A DNA stretch of 19,579 nt. Origin: Elusimicrobiota bacterium. GTDB taxonomy: Bacteria > Elusimicrobiota > Elusimicrobia > Elusimicrobiales > UBA9959. Below are positions 1 through 6,961 of the stretch, piece by piece. Position numbers and translations under genes: made by a program. The stretch spans positions 1 to 19,579 of the forward strand of contig DMES01000060.1 in assembly GCA_003450815.1 (NCBI GenBank), in the 5' to 3' direction. The notes below the pieces were generated by a model, which saw only the letters and a program-made list of their open reading frames with translations, had not been told where the DNA came from and made no database searches. Position 1 is the first letter of the stretch, and each line of letters starts with the position of its first letter.

Positions 1-6
1 TTCATT

Positions 7-525
7 TTAAACTGGACAGTACATGTCACGAGATAGGGCCAAGACTGCTTTGCCGTGATTAAAACAACCAATACTCTCTGAGCATATCATCTTTCCAGCT
101 TTTCTATATTTAAATGAAATGTCTCCGCTAAGACGATCAATTGTCTTTCCATCATCACTGAGTATGTATTTGCCGGAGTATGTTCGTTTAATGTCTTGTA
201 AGTATCGTATTAAGTGCTTGCTTTTTTCCCATTTTCTCGTTCTATAAGCCAGTATTTCAAATGCAGGAATCCCTGCAGCTTCTTGCGCTGAAAGGGGTCC
301 ATTGTCTTCTTTTATATCCCTAACCCCCACCCGAACAGTATAGAACTCATCGGTTTTAGATATAACTAACCCAATTGCCGTCTGATCTGTTGTATCTTTA
401 TCACTAACCTCTTGACCACTTTGATCAATAAATAGTTTCCACTGACCTATATAATCATCCGCGTGGGCGCTATTACATAATAATGTTAAGACACCTACCA
501 GTAAACTTAAAGAATATTTTTTCAT
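7..525 (-). CDS. small secreted protein of unknown function
   Basis: A 172-aa protein with a clear Sec signal peptide: lysines at 2-3, a leucine-rich core, and probable cleavage after 'NSAHA' near residue 22. The mature part alternates short hydrophobic and charged stretches (for example 'YIGQWKLF', 'YTVRVGVRD', 'ISFKYRKAG'), which suggests a mostly beta fold. The 'IGQWKL' opening loosely resembles lipocalin-like domains, but I cannot assign a family. Two cysteines near the C-terminus (ICSESIGCF) could form a disulfide. The ATG is preceded by AAGGAG. The gene is visibly more AT-rich than the metabolic genes of the window, which may mean foreign origin. It is transcribed alone; the neighbour on its upstream side ends 460 bases away. 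Real gene: fairly sure. Function: unknown. Confidence 0.75.
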   Translation of the reverse strand: MKKYSLSLLVGVLTLLCNSAHADDYIGQWKLFIDQSGQEVSDKDTTDQTAIGLVISKTDEFYTVRVGVRDIKEDNGPLSAQEAAGIPAFEILAYRTRKWEKSKHLIRYLQDIKRTYSGKYILSDDGKTIDRLSGDISFKYRKAGKMICSESIGCFNHGKAVLALSRDMYCPV

Positions 526-613
526 AGTCTCCTTGACCTTCCCCCGAAAACCAGAGTGTTGCGGTTCAGACCTTACTGGACACTTTTCCGGTCTCCCCTA
601 TAACCTAGCCCCA

Positions 614-622
614 ATTATAGCA
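614..622 (-). promoter_or_regulatory. extended -10 promoter for the secreted protein at 7-525
   Basis: On the minus strand the sequence reads TGCTATAAT, a perfect -10 box with the extended TGn motif. No good -35 box sits 16-18 bases upstream, which is usual for extended -10 promoters. It would start transcription about 80 bases before the ATG at 525. Confidence 0.5.
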
Positions 623-720
623 TTCCATCCTGGGCCGTTCTTTCGTGAAATACAGGCCTTTTGCTGGGCGTCAGCCAGCAATACGCCTATTCGGGCGAAG
701 TACGGCCCTGATTCACTGGA

Positions 721-766
721 AAGTGATCGGTTGAGAATGGTGATCGGATTGGTGATCGCTTCTAGG
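721..766 (+). repeat. dispersed triple-box repeat, copy A
   Basis: Three GTGATCG boxes start at 723, 740 and 752 (spacing 17, then 12). The segment aligns without gaps to copies at 10201-10246 and 10429-10474; against the 10201 copy about three quarters of 46 positions match, including AGTGATCGGT, TGGTGATCG and TTCTAGGT. Function unknown. Confidence 0.55.
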
Positions 767-801
767 TCTGTCTAGCGACTTCCCCTGATTCCTCAGGATA
801 A

Positions 802-827
802 TAAAAAAGCACGACTCTCGTCATGCT
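802..827 (-). terminator. rho-independent terminator after the FN3/FGE protein gene
   Basis: On the minus strand an 8-bp stem (AGCATGAC / GTCGTGCT, one mismatched pair) closes a GAGA tetraloop and runs directly into six T residues. It lies about 160 bases past the stop of the gene at 984-3191. Confidence 0.75.
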
Positions 828-830
828 GAT

Positions 831-953
831 GTGTAAAGTTGCAACCAGTGTTGACCCTCTAGTTGCAACGGGAATTACCCAACCCTTGCCCAATGAAAAC
901 AATAGTCAGACTCACGTGCAACTACTGTGTTAAAGCTGCCTGCAACTTTACAC
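831..953. repeat. 123-bp imperfect inverted repeat with perfect 13-bp ends
   Basis: GTGTAAAGTTGCA (831-843) is matched exactly in inverse at 941-953. A second 8-bp pair (860-867 with 917-924) lies inside, separated from the outer arms by 16 bases on each side. About half of those intervening positions also pair, so the arms are about 37 bp long. The palindrome GTTGCAAC occurs at 838-845 and 862-869. It could be a small non-autonomous element or a structured RNA; no target-site duplication is evident. The whole stretch 526-983 holds no convincing gene: the open frames there lack ribosome sites and recognisable content. Confidence 0.55.
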
Positions 954-983
954 GCTAACCCTCTGACGCATTTGCCGCGGCAG

Positions 984-3191
984 CTACCTGGCGCCGCAGC
1001 GGAACCCGATGAACGAGGGCGCGTAGGATGTGGCGTTAGCCGACATGTAGGCAAACACCCCGGCGCTCACGCCGTCGGCCCAGTAGCCGTCCCTGTATGC
1101 CGCGTCGGTTGTTGCGCCGCCGTAGTACTGACCCACACCATTAGCGCTGGTATAGCCGGAGTTGGAAGGACCAAGAATCGGCCGCTCCTGACTTAGGTTA
1201 GGGGCTGCCGTTCTATCCCAATCGTAGAAACCGTTGACATCAAAAGTAACTCCGCCCGGAGTCCCCTGAGTCCCGCCCGCGCCAGCGCCATAGATCCATT
1301 CCGCCACATTCCCGGACCAGTCCCAAAGTTCCGCCGCGTTGGAAAGGACAAGCTTTGCTTTTTCATCTCTGCCGGTACCAGACTCTGGGTTTGCGCCGTC
1401 ATAACCCGCGCTGTCGAGCAGACCGACATTTCCGCGCTTCAAACCACCGCCGGCCGCCACCAGGCTGCCGACCGAGCCATTAGCCCAGTTAGCGGTTTGT
1501 GCTTCGATATTTCTGCTGATAGTCTGCGCTTCAGCGATAGTAAGCAGATGATAACCTGACCCTAGGGCGGAACAGGCCACTATCGAATTTGCCAGGGTAA
1601 TGGTTACCCAGGGGGCTGCAGCCGCCTGGGAAGTTGCCACACTGCCTACACCCTTAACCTCATATTTCATGACATAAAAATCAGAGGTTCCCAGCGTTGC
1701 GCTGCCCGGGACCAGCACCCATTCGCCGCCGGCTCCCGGAGAGGTCAGGGCGGAGGCCGTGGAAGATTGTACCGAGCAGTTGCCCGCGGCGTCACAAGCG
1801 CTGACCGTATAAGTGGAAACGGTAAGTTCCGTGAGCCCGGTATTACTGTAGGTCGTGCCGGCTTGCGTGACCAGGGGAGAAGCCCCGCCGTTGCGGTATA
1901 CTTTATAAGCGGTTACCCCGGTATTGTCGGAAGAAGGGGCCCAACTTAGGTTGATCTGGGAACTGCTTACGGCCACTGCCGTGAGGCTGGCCGGTACTGT
2001 AGGCGCCAGCGAGTCCGGAGTAGCGCAGCGGAACCCATAAGCGCCGCCTGTGGCAGTCGGGCCGCTAAATGAGTTGTAATAGTACATTCCCGCATCTGCC
2101 ACATGAACGTAAGAACCGCCACGGTTAATCGCTTTATCGGCAGTTCCGGCCGCATAACTCCCCATTCCATGAGTGCCGATCCAGCTGCTGTTAGACGGGC
2201 CAAGAATTGGCCGCTCCTGGCTTAGATCAGGGGCGCCGCTATTCCATTCATAGTAGCCGCCGGTATTGAAAGCTACTCCTCCGGGAGTGCCCTGTGTGCC
2301 GTTAGCGCCTGCCCCGTAGATCCATTCAGACACGTTGCCCGACCAGTCCCAGATTTCACCGCCGTTGGAAAGAACATGCTTTGCTTTTTCATCTCTTCCT
2401 GTCCCTGAGTCCAGGGCGCCTAAGTTATAGCTTGCACTGTCGACCACGCCGACATTACCGCGCTTCAAGCCGCCGCTGCCGGCGATCAGGCTGCCGATAG
2501 TACCGTCGGCCCAATTGGCCGCCTGCGCCTCGATATTTCTATTTATAGTCTGCGCTTCCGCTATGGTAACCAGGTGATAGCCCGCCCCGAGCGCGACACA
2601 GGCCCCGGTAGATGCTTCATGGCTTATATTAATCCACGGTGTTAAGGCCGCCTGGGAGGTGGCTACTCCGCCCACGTTCTTTGCCTCATATTTCATGACA
2701 TAAAAATCAGAGGTTCCCAGCGTTGCGCTGCCGGGGACAAGCACCCATTCGCCACCGGCGCCGGGATGTGTTGTATCGGAGGAAGCGGAAGTCTGTGCCG
2801 AGCAGTTGCCCGCGGCGTCACAAGCGCTGACCGTATAGGAATACCCGGTAGAGCCGGTGAGCCCGGTGTTATTGTATGCCGTACCAGCAGCTGTAGTTAT
2901 GGGCGTGCCGCCGCCGTCGCGGTATATTTTGTAGCCCGTTACCCCAACGTTGTCGGTGGAAGCGGTCCAGGCGAGATTGATCTGGCTGCTGCTTACAGCT
3001 ACGGCGGTGAGGCTGGTTGGTACGGTAGGGGCCTGGCTATCCAGGACTAAGGCCGCCTTTCTAAGCGCCACTTTCTCATCAACTTTGGCGACCACTTTTT
3101 TGGTCGCTTTGATGAGGCCAAAGTTTAAGCCGGCATAAACCGCGGCCGGGATCACAAGAAGAAGGGTAACGCTGATAATAAATTTTCTCAT
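984..3191 (-). CDS. secreted protein with duplicated FN3 + FGE-fold domains
   Basis: 735 aa. Signal peptide at residues 1-20 (MRKFIISVTLLLVIPAAVYA), a lysine-rich linker, then FN3 domain ~54-140, FGE/SUMF1-like domain ~145-390, FN3 ~396-482 and FGE-like ~485-733. Both FGE-like domains keep family marks such as 'DWSGNVxEWIYG' and a terminal 'GFRC'. Neither has the paired-cysteine segment that formylglycine-generating enzyme uses for catalysis, so I infer a binding or surface role rather than enzyme activity. In the second copy 'RGGSY' has become 'YRDGYW', as seen in diversifying repeats. The two halves are offset by exactly 342 codons and share long identical DNA. No good ribosome site precedes the ATG; it follows the gene at 3209-3748 by 17 bases, so translation may be coupled. 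Domain calls fairly sure; role inferred. Confidence 0.85.
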   Translation of the reverse strand: MRKFIISVTLLLVIPAAVYAGLNFGLIKATKKVVAKVDEKVALRKAALVLDSQAPTVPTSLTAVAVSSSQINLAWTASTDNVGVTGYKIYRDGGGTPITTAAGTAYNNTGLTGSTGYSYTVSACDAAGNCSAQTSASSDTTHPGAGGEWVLVPGSATLGTSDFYVMKYEAKNVGGVATSQAALTPWINISHEASTGACVALGAGYHLVTIAEAQTINRNIEAQAANWADGTIGSLIAGSGGLKRGNVGVVDSASYNLGALDSGTGRDEKAKHVLSNGGEIWDWSGNVSEWIYGAGANGTQGTPGGVAFNTGGYYEWNSGAPDLSQERPILGPSNSSWIGTHGMGSYAAGTADKAINRGGSYVHVADAGMYYYNSFSGPTATGGAYGFRCATPDSLAPTVPASLTAVAVSSSQINLSWAPSSDNTGVTAYKVYRNGGASPLVTQAGTTYSNTGLTELTVSTYTVSACDAAGNCSVQSSTASALTSPGAGGEWVLVPGSATLGTSDFYVMKYEVKGVGSVATSQAAAAPWVTITLANSIVACSALGSGYHLLTIAEAQTISRNIEAQTANWANGSVGSLVAAGGGLKRGNVGLLDSAGYDGANPESGTGRDEKAKLVLSNAAELWDWSGNVAEWIYGAGAGGTQGTPGGVTFDVNGFYDWDRTAAPNLSQERPILGPSNSGYTSANGVGQYYGGATTDAAYRDGYWADGVSAGVFAYMSANATSYAPSFIGFRCGAR

Positions 3192-3208
3192 AATGGTTTG
3201 TCAGATTA

Positions 3209-3748
3209 CTATTTAAAATGCCAGTAAATCCCCAGATTCAGCACATACTCCAGCTGGCTTGCTGATTCCAGAAAGTCATTGTCGGTCAGGTCTATATACA
3301 TGGGTCCGAAGTCCATCAAGAGGCTAATCTGTTTGGTCAGGAACAGTTCGCCGCCGACGAAAGCCCCGCCGGCAAGCCCGGAGCCTTTGCTCACATCGCT
3401 TTTGTAGGTTATATAATCCGCCTCTAGCCCGAAGAATAGCCGCGTATTCGAGGCCTGTGTTAAATAGCGGTAATATCGCGGGCCGACGGCAAAGATCCCG
3501 GAACCGGATTGCGCTTTCAACTCCCACGCGCTTTTACTTCCGGCCATATATTTCAGCGCCGCGCCCGGATAGACCGCCCCTAGCGCCCAATTTCCCGTCG
3601 CCGGCTGACTTTTCACTTTAAGCTCATCAGCAGCCAAAAGCAGTCCCTCCCCGCTTAATAACAAAAAGCAGAGGACTGTAGAGAACATAATTAGTCGCTT
3701 TAAATACGGATACGAACGACTGACAGCATTAATACAAAAAGTAATCAT
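3209..3748 (-). CDS. outer-membrane beta-barrel candidate
   Basis: 179 aa. A hydrophobic signal segment (~19-38) is followed by 'LLLAADE', a plausible cleavage region. The rest alternates aromatic and polar residues in strand-like blocks ('YPGAALKYMAG', 'RLFFGLEADYITY', 'AFVGGELFLTKQ', 'NLGIYWHFK'), as in small porin-like barrels. The ATG at 3748 is chosen because AGGAGG lies just before it; the internal ATG at codon 21 has no such site and would shorten the N-region. It is the first gene of a unit with the FN3/FGE protein 17 bases downstream, so the two exported products may act together. The barrel assignment rests on sequence pattern only. Confidence 0.65.
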   Translation of the reverse strand: MITFCINAVSRSYPYLKRLIMFSTVLCFLLLSGEGLLLAADELKVKSQPATGNWALGAVYPGAALKYMAGSKSAWELKAQSGSGIFAVGPRYYRYLTQASNTRLFFGLEADYITYKSDVSKGSGLAGGAFVGGELFLTKQISLLMDFGPMYIDLTDNDFLESASQLEYVLNLGIYWHFK

Positions 3749-3776
3749 TCTCCTCCTAAAGTATACTGGGCATTAA

Positions 3777-4025
3777 AAAGCAACTTTTAAAGAATACTAT
3801 CAAATTATCTGCCTAACAATAAATGCTGGTGAAATCAAAAAGCTTGACCGGCTGGTGGGCATGTATCTGGATTTTGCCGAGGAGCGCGCTGAGGAAGGCA
3901 TACCGCACTATATGAAAGACTGGCGCGCCCTGCTTATTCAGTTTTTGAAATTTAATCGCAAACAGCTTTTAACCGGCTCCGGGAAGGTAAAGAAAGAGGT
4001 TACCGGTGCTTTTGCTCAAAAATAA
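3777..4025 (+). pseudogene. C-terminal remnant of a RhuM-family protein
   Basis: The open frame has no start codon with a ribosome site and encodes about 82 residues. From ~3828 it reads 'AGEIKKLDRLVGMYLDFAEE', then 'PHYMKDWRALLIQFLKFN', 'RKQLLTGSGKV' and 'AFAQK', ending at TAA. This follows the conserved C-terminal order of the RhuM (COG3943) family: a 'LDRLVxMYLDYAE' helix, 'MxDWxxxLDAFLxFN', 'ILxxAGKVS' and 'AxxFAE'. The N-terminal two thirds are absent and the tail is short. RhuM genes are common on islands and mobile elements, so this is probably a relic of an insertion. It is convergent with the permease gene at 4069. Recognised from memory of the family; the reading frame is directly visible. 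Confidence 0.7.
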
Positions 4026-4068
4026 TAGGGAAAAAGCCTTTAACAACCCGGACTGCCGGCGGAGTGTC

Positions 4069-5361
4069 CTACTCGGCGCGCAACGCGTCGGCGGGCTTTA
4101 ACCCGGCGGCCACCCAGGCGGGGTAGATGGCGAAAGCAAAAGCGGTAAAAGCGGCTATAAAAACCGCCACCAGCGGCATCCAGACTTTAATAGGACTGCC
4201 GCCCATTCCAAGCATGACCTTTATAGGCACGCCCCACAAATACCCAAGGGCCGAACCCAGCACTCCCCCGATGAGCCCCAACATCACTGCTTCAACGATA
4301 AACTGCAGCATTATATCCCGGCGGCTGGCGCCTATGGCCCGACGGATGCCAATCTCCCTGGTGCGCGCGAACACCGTGGCCAGCGTAACATTCATTATGC
4401 CTATGCCGCCGGCGAGGAAGGCCAGCATTCCCAGCGAAATGGTGACCAGGGCTGATTTTATGCTGGCGGCTATTCTCTCGCGGATGATCTCCAGCTGGTT
4501 CTCAACGATGAAGAAATCACCGTCGCCGAAGCGTATCTTGAGGAAATTGTTTATCTTCCTCAGCGACTCATCAAAATTCTGCTCGCTGCCGGTGTCTATG
4601 TTTATATCCAGTGACTGCTGGCCTATAAAATTGTAATGGACCAGTGTGGTGACCGGCGCCAGTACTTTATACTCCTGGGAACGGGCCGTGATCGTGTCCG
4701 GGCGCTTTGAATACGGGAGCTCCTCTAGTATACCGATCACTGTGAAAGTAAAGCCGTCTATATTTACTGTCTTGCCAAGCATGTCGTTATGGGCCACAAG
4801 CATATCAAAGCCGCCGGTAAAATTATATTTCTTCATCACGCTCTTATTGAAATTGTTGCCGGGCGGAGGGGCCGCTTTTTTAACCAATACGCAGACCCGA
4901 AGTTTATTTTCCACATCGTACCAGTCCAAGAAGCGGCCCTTGAGCGTATAGATGAAATCCCTCTTTACCCATTCCGGGGTCACACCCATGATGCTTGTGG
5001 TCAGACGGTGCTCGCCGTAGACCAGGACATTTCGCCAATCGCGGCCTTCCGGGGAAACCATGTACAGCTCCGGCATCTTCTCCCGCAGTCTCAGCACATC
5101 CTCGTATCTAAAAACAGGCGGGGGTACATAGTCGTCAGGGGAGGAGTAGGTCTGGCTGTAATTCTGTGATATCTTCATCCTGGCCATGCCGGAAACCTCT
5201 TTCTGCCGCTCCAAGCCCGTGTAAGTGGCGAAGATGGCCGAGAAGGCGTCGATAAAAACCACCGATCCGGCCGCGATGGCAAGGAAACTCAGCACAGAGC
5301 GCGTCTTGTGCGCCCAGATCTCGGTGAAACCGGTTTTAGCGGCGTTAAGCAAGGCTCTCAC
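4069..5361 (-). CDS. MacB/FtsX-type ABC transporter permease
   Basis: 430 aa, the usual length for a stand-alone MacB/LolC-like permease. One N-terminal membrane helix (~22-44) is followed by a ~250-residue periplasmic MacB-core-type domain (~45-295), then three helices (~303-325, ~348-372, ~385-412) forming the FtsX domain. Diagnostic motifs are 'TREIGIRRAIGASRRDI' after the second helix and 'AAGLKPADALRAE' at the end. The start is GTG, and its GTGA overlaps the stop of the ATPase gene at 5358-5361, so the two are translationally coupled. This is the last gene of the TolC/fusion-protein/ATPase/permease operon. Family: very sure. Substrate (antibiotic, peptide, lipoprotein or surface molecule): not determinable. 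Confidence 0.93.
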   Translation of the reverse strand: MRALLNAAKTGFTEIWAHKTRSVLSFLAIAAGSVVFIDAFSAIFATYTGLERQKEVSGMARMKISQNYSQTYSSPDDYVPPPVFRYEDVLRLREKMPELYMVSPEGRDWRNVLVYGEHRLTTSIMGVTPEWVKRDFIYTLKGRFLDWYDVENKLRVCVLVKKAAPPPGNNFNKSVMKKYNFTGGFDMLVAHNDMLGKTVNIDGFTFTVIGILEELPYSKRPDTITARSQEYKVLAPVTTLVHYNFIGQQSLDINIDTGSEQNFDESLRKINNFLKIRFGDGDFFIVENQLEIIRERIAASIKSALVTISLGMLAFLAGGIGIMNVTLATVFARTREIGIRRAIGASRRDIMLQFIVEAVMLGLIGGVLGSALGYLWGVPIKVMLGMGGSPIKVWMPLVAVFIAAFTAFAFAIYPAWVAAGLKPADALRAE

Positions 5362-6023
5362 TGTTCCAGCCTCCCGTCCCGCATCCGCAGGTTGCGCCCG
5401 GCAAGCGCTGCCAGTTCTTTGTCGTGCGTCACCATGATCACTGTTATGCCTTCGGCGTTAAGGTCTACGAGCATCTGCATTATTTCTTTGCTGGAGGCGG
5501 AATCCAGGTTGCCGCTAGGTTCATCGGCCAGGATAAGCTTCGGAGAATTAGCCAACGCCCGGGCTATAGCCACGCGCTGGCGTTCGCCGCCGGAAAGCTC
5601 CAGCGGGATCTTCTTTTCTTTGCCGTGCAGACCCACCCTGCGCAGCAGTAAATGGGCTCGTTCATGCATCTCCGCGCTGTCGGCTCCGGCGTACATGAGC
5701 GGAAGGGCCACATTCTCTACGGAAGAAAGCCTGTTCAGCAGGTGGAAAGACTGGAAAACAAAACCTATCTCATCACGGCGGGTATTTGAGCGCTCCATGT
5801 CCGAAAGGGTAAAAACATCGCGCCCGTTAAGCGAGTATTTTCCGCCGCTTGGCTCGTCCAGAAGCCCCAGGATGTTAAGCAGCGTGGATTTCCCGCAGCC
5901 AGAGGGCCCAGTGACAGCCACGAACTCACCCGGCTTTATATCAAAGGATATGCCGCGGAGAGCCGGCCAGCCAACTTTTCCTCCTTCGTATACCTTGGTA
6001 AGGTGCGAACAGTTTATGTTCAC
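5358..6023 (-). CDS. ABC transporter ATPase, LolD/MacB type
   Basis: 221 aa, typical for a single nucleotide-binding domain. Walker A 'GPSGCGKST' at ~39-47, Q-loop 'FVFQSFHLL' (Q91), signature 'LSGGERQRVAIARAL' at ~143-157, Walker B 'LILADEP' at ~163-169 followed by 'SGNLD', and H-loop 'VTHD' (H200) are all intact. 'SFHLLNRLSSVENVALPLMY' is typical of the MacB/LolD/YtrE group that pairs with FtsX-domain permeases. The start is GTG, sharing GTGA with the stop of the fusion-protein gene (6020-6023). It powers the permease encoded directly downstream, probably as a dimer on the cytoplasmic face. Assignment very sure. Confidence 0.96.
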   Translation of the reverse strand: MNINCSHLTKVYEGGKVGWPALRGISFDIKPGEFVAVTGPSGCGKSTLLNILGLLDEPSGGKYSLNGRDVFTLSDMERSNTRRDEIGFVFQSFHLLNRLSSVENVALPLMYAGADSAEMHERAHLLLRRVGLHGKEKKIPLELSGGERQRVAIARALANSPKLILADEPSGNLDSASSKEIMQMLVDLNAEGITVIMVTHDKELAALAGRNLRMRDGRLEQ

Positions 6024-6946
6024 TTTAAGCTCTCAGGCACCGCAGTGAAAAGCTTATCTCCGGGCTTGACCGGGCCGGCCAGCTCTACTTCAGCCTCCGA
6101 CCTTAAGCCAGGGAATACCTCCAGCTTCTCTGCCTCGTAGCCGATCTTCTGCCGGTAGACATAATGGTTTAAGCCTTCCTGGAAAAGGGTCTCTATGGGG
6201 GTCTTAAGCACATTCTTCTTAGCCTGCATGTTGGCGGTGACCACGGCACTCATACCCACGCGCATCTTCTGGCTAGGCTTATCTATGTTTATTACCACGC
6301 GGAAAACCTTAGTGCCGGTGCCCCCCCAGTTGTTGGACTTGCTTTCGGCCATGGGCGCTACCACATCTATCTTACCCGAGAATTTCTCACCGGGGATGGA
6401 TGTGAAGGTTATGAAGACCGGCATGCCGAGCTTAAGCTTGAAAATATCTATCTCGCTCACCTGCAGGTTTACCGCCAGCGTGTTCATATCCACAACGCGG
6501 GACACGCAGGAGCCTGAGCCTTCTACGCGCTTCCCCTCGCGAACCTCTTCCTCGCTGCCGCCTCTCCAGCCGCTGCTTATACAGCGCGTGAGCAACCCGG
6601 AGCGGGGCGCCACTATCGGGACCGGCACATACTGTGTGGAGTCTATACGCTCGCCGCCCTTGAACATCATTATCTTCTCATTCTTCTCCACATATTGGCC
6701 TTCCTTTTTTAAGATCTCGACTATAAACCCCTTGCTGGGAGGAAAAATATCTACCGCGTCGCGCGAGACCAGCTCGCCGGATTCCTGCATGTCCAGTTTG
6801 AGGTCGCCTTTGCTCACTTCCCTGATAAAATCCAAAAGGTCCTCGCGCACCATCATTTTTTGGTAGCGCTTATAGCCGGCGAAAACAAGAACGCTCACGA
6901 GTGTCATAGTTACGAGCCAAAGTGCGGGTTTAACCATTTTTTTCAT
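6020..6946 (-). CDS. HlyD/MacA-family membrane fusion protein without a coiled-coil hairpin
   Basis: 308 aa. N-terminal membrane anchor at ~8-24, first half-lipoyl motif ~70-95 ('GFIVEILKKEGQYVEKNEKI'), second half-lipoyl ~108-122 ('PVPIVAPRSGLLT'), beta-barrel ~153-240 ('RVGMSAVVTANM' near its end), and membrane-proximal domain ~245-300. Only about a dozen residues join the two lipoyl halves, where MacA and AcrA carry a long alpha-helical hairpin. A serine/glycine/glutamate-rich insert (~126-147) follows the second half-lipoyl instead. A ribosome site (CGGAGA) precedes the ATG. It lies 15 bases after the TolC-type gene and overlaps the ATPase gene by 4 bases. Family sure; the lack of a hairpin is directly visible. 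Confidence 0.92.
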   Translation of the reverse strand: MKKMVKPALWLVTMTLVSVLVFAGYKRYQKMMVREDLLDFIREVSKGDLKLDMQESGELVSRDAVDIFPPSKGFIVEILKKEGQYVEKNEKIMMFKGGERIDSTQYVPVPIVAPRSGLLTRCISSGWRGGSEEEVREGKRVEGSGSCVSRVVDMNTLAVNLQVSEIDIFKLKLGMPVFITFTSIPGEKFSGKIDVVAPMAESKSNNWGGTGTKVFRVVINIDKPSQKMRVGMSAVVTANMQAKKNVLKTPIETLFQEGLNHYVYRQKIGYEAEKLEVFPGLRSEAEVELAGPVKPGDKLFTAVPESLK

Positions 6947-6961
6947 ATATCTCCGGTTACG

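Noticed and set aside
560..600. Sequence resembling an insertion-sequence end (ACTGGACACTTTTCCGG)
   Set aside because: There is no partner inverted end, no target duplication and no transposase remnant nearby.
533..775. Plus-strand open frame of 80 codons
   Set aside because: It starts inside the leader of the divergent secreted-protein gene, has no proper ribosome site, covers the repeat copy A and matches no family I know.
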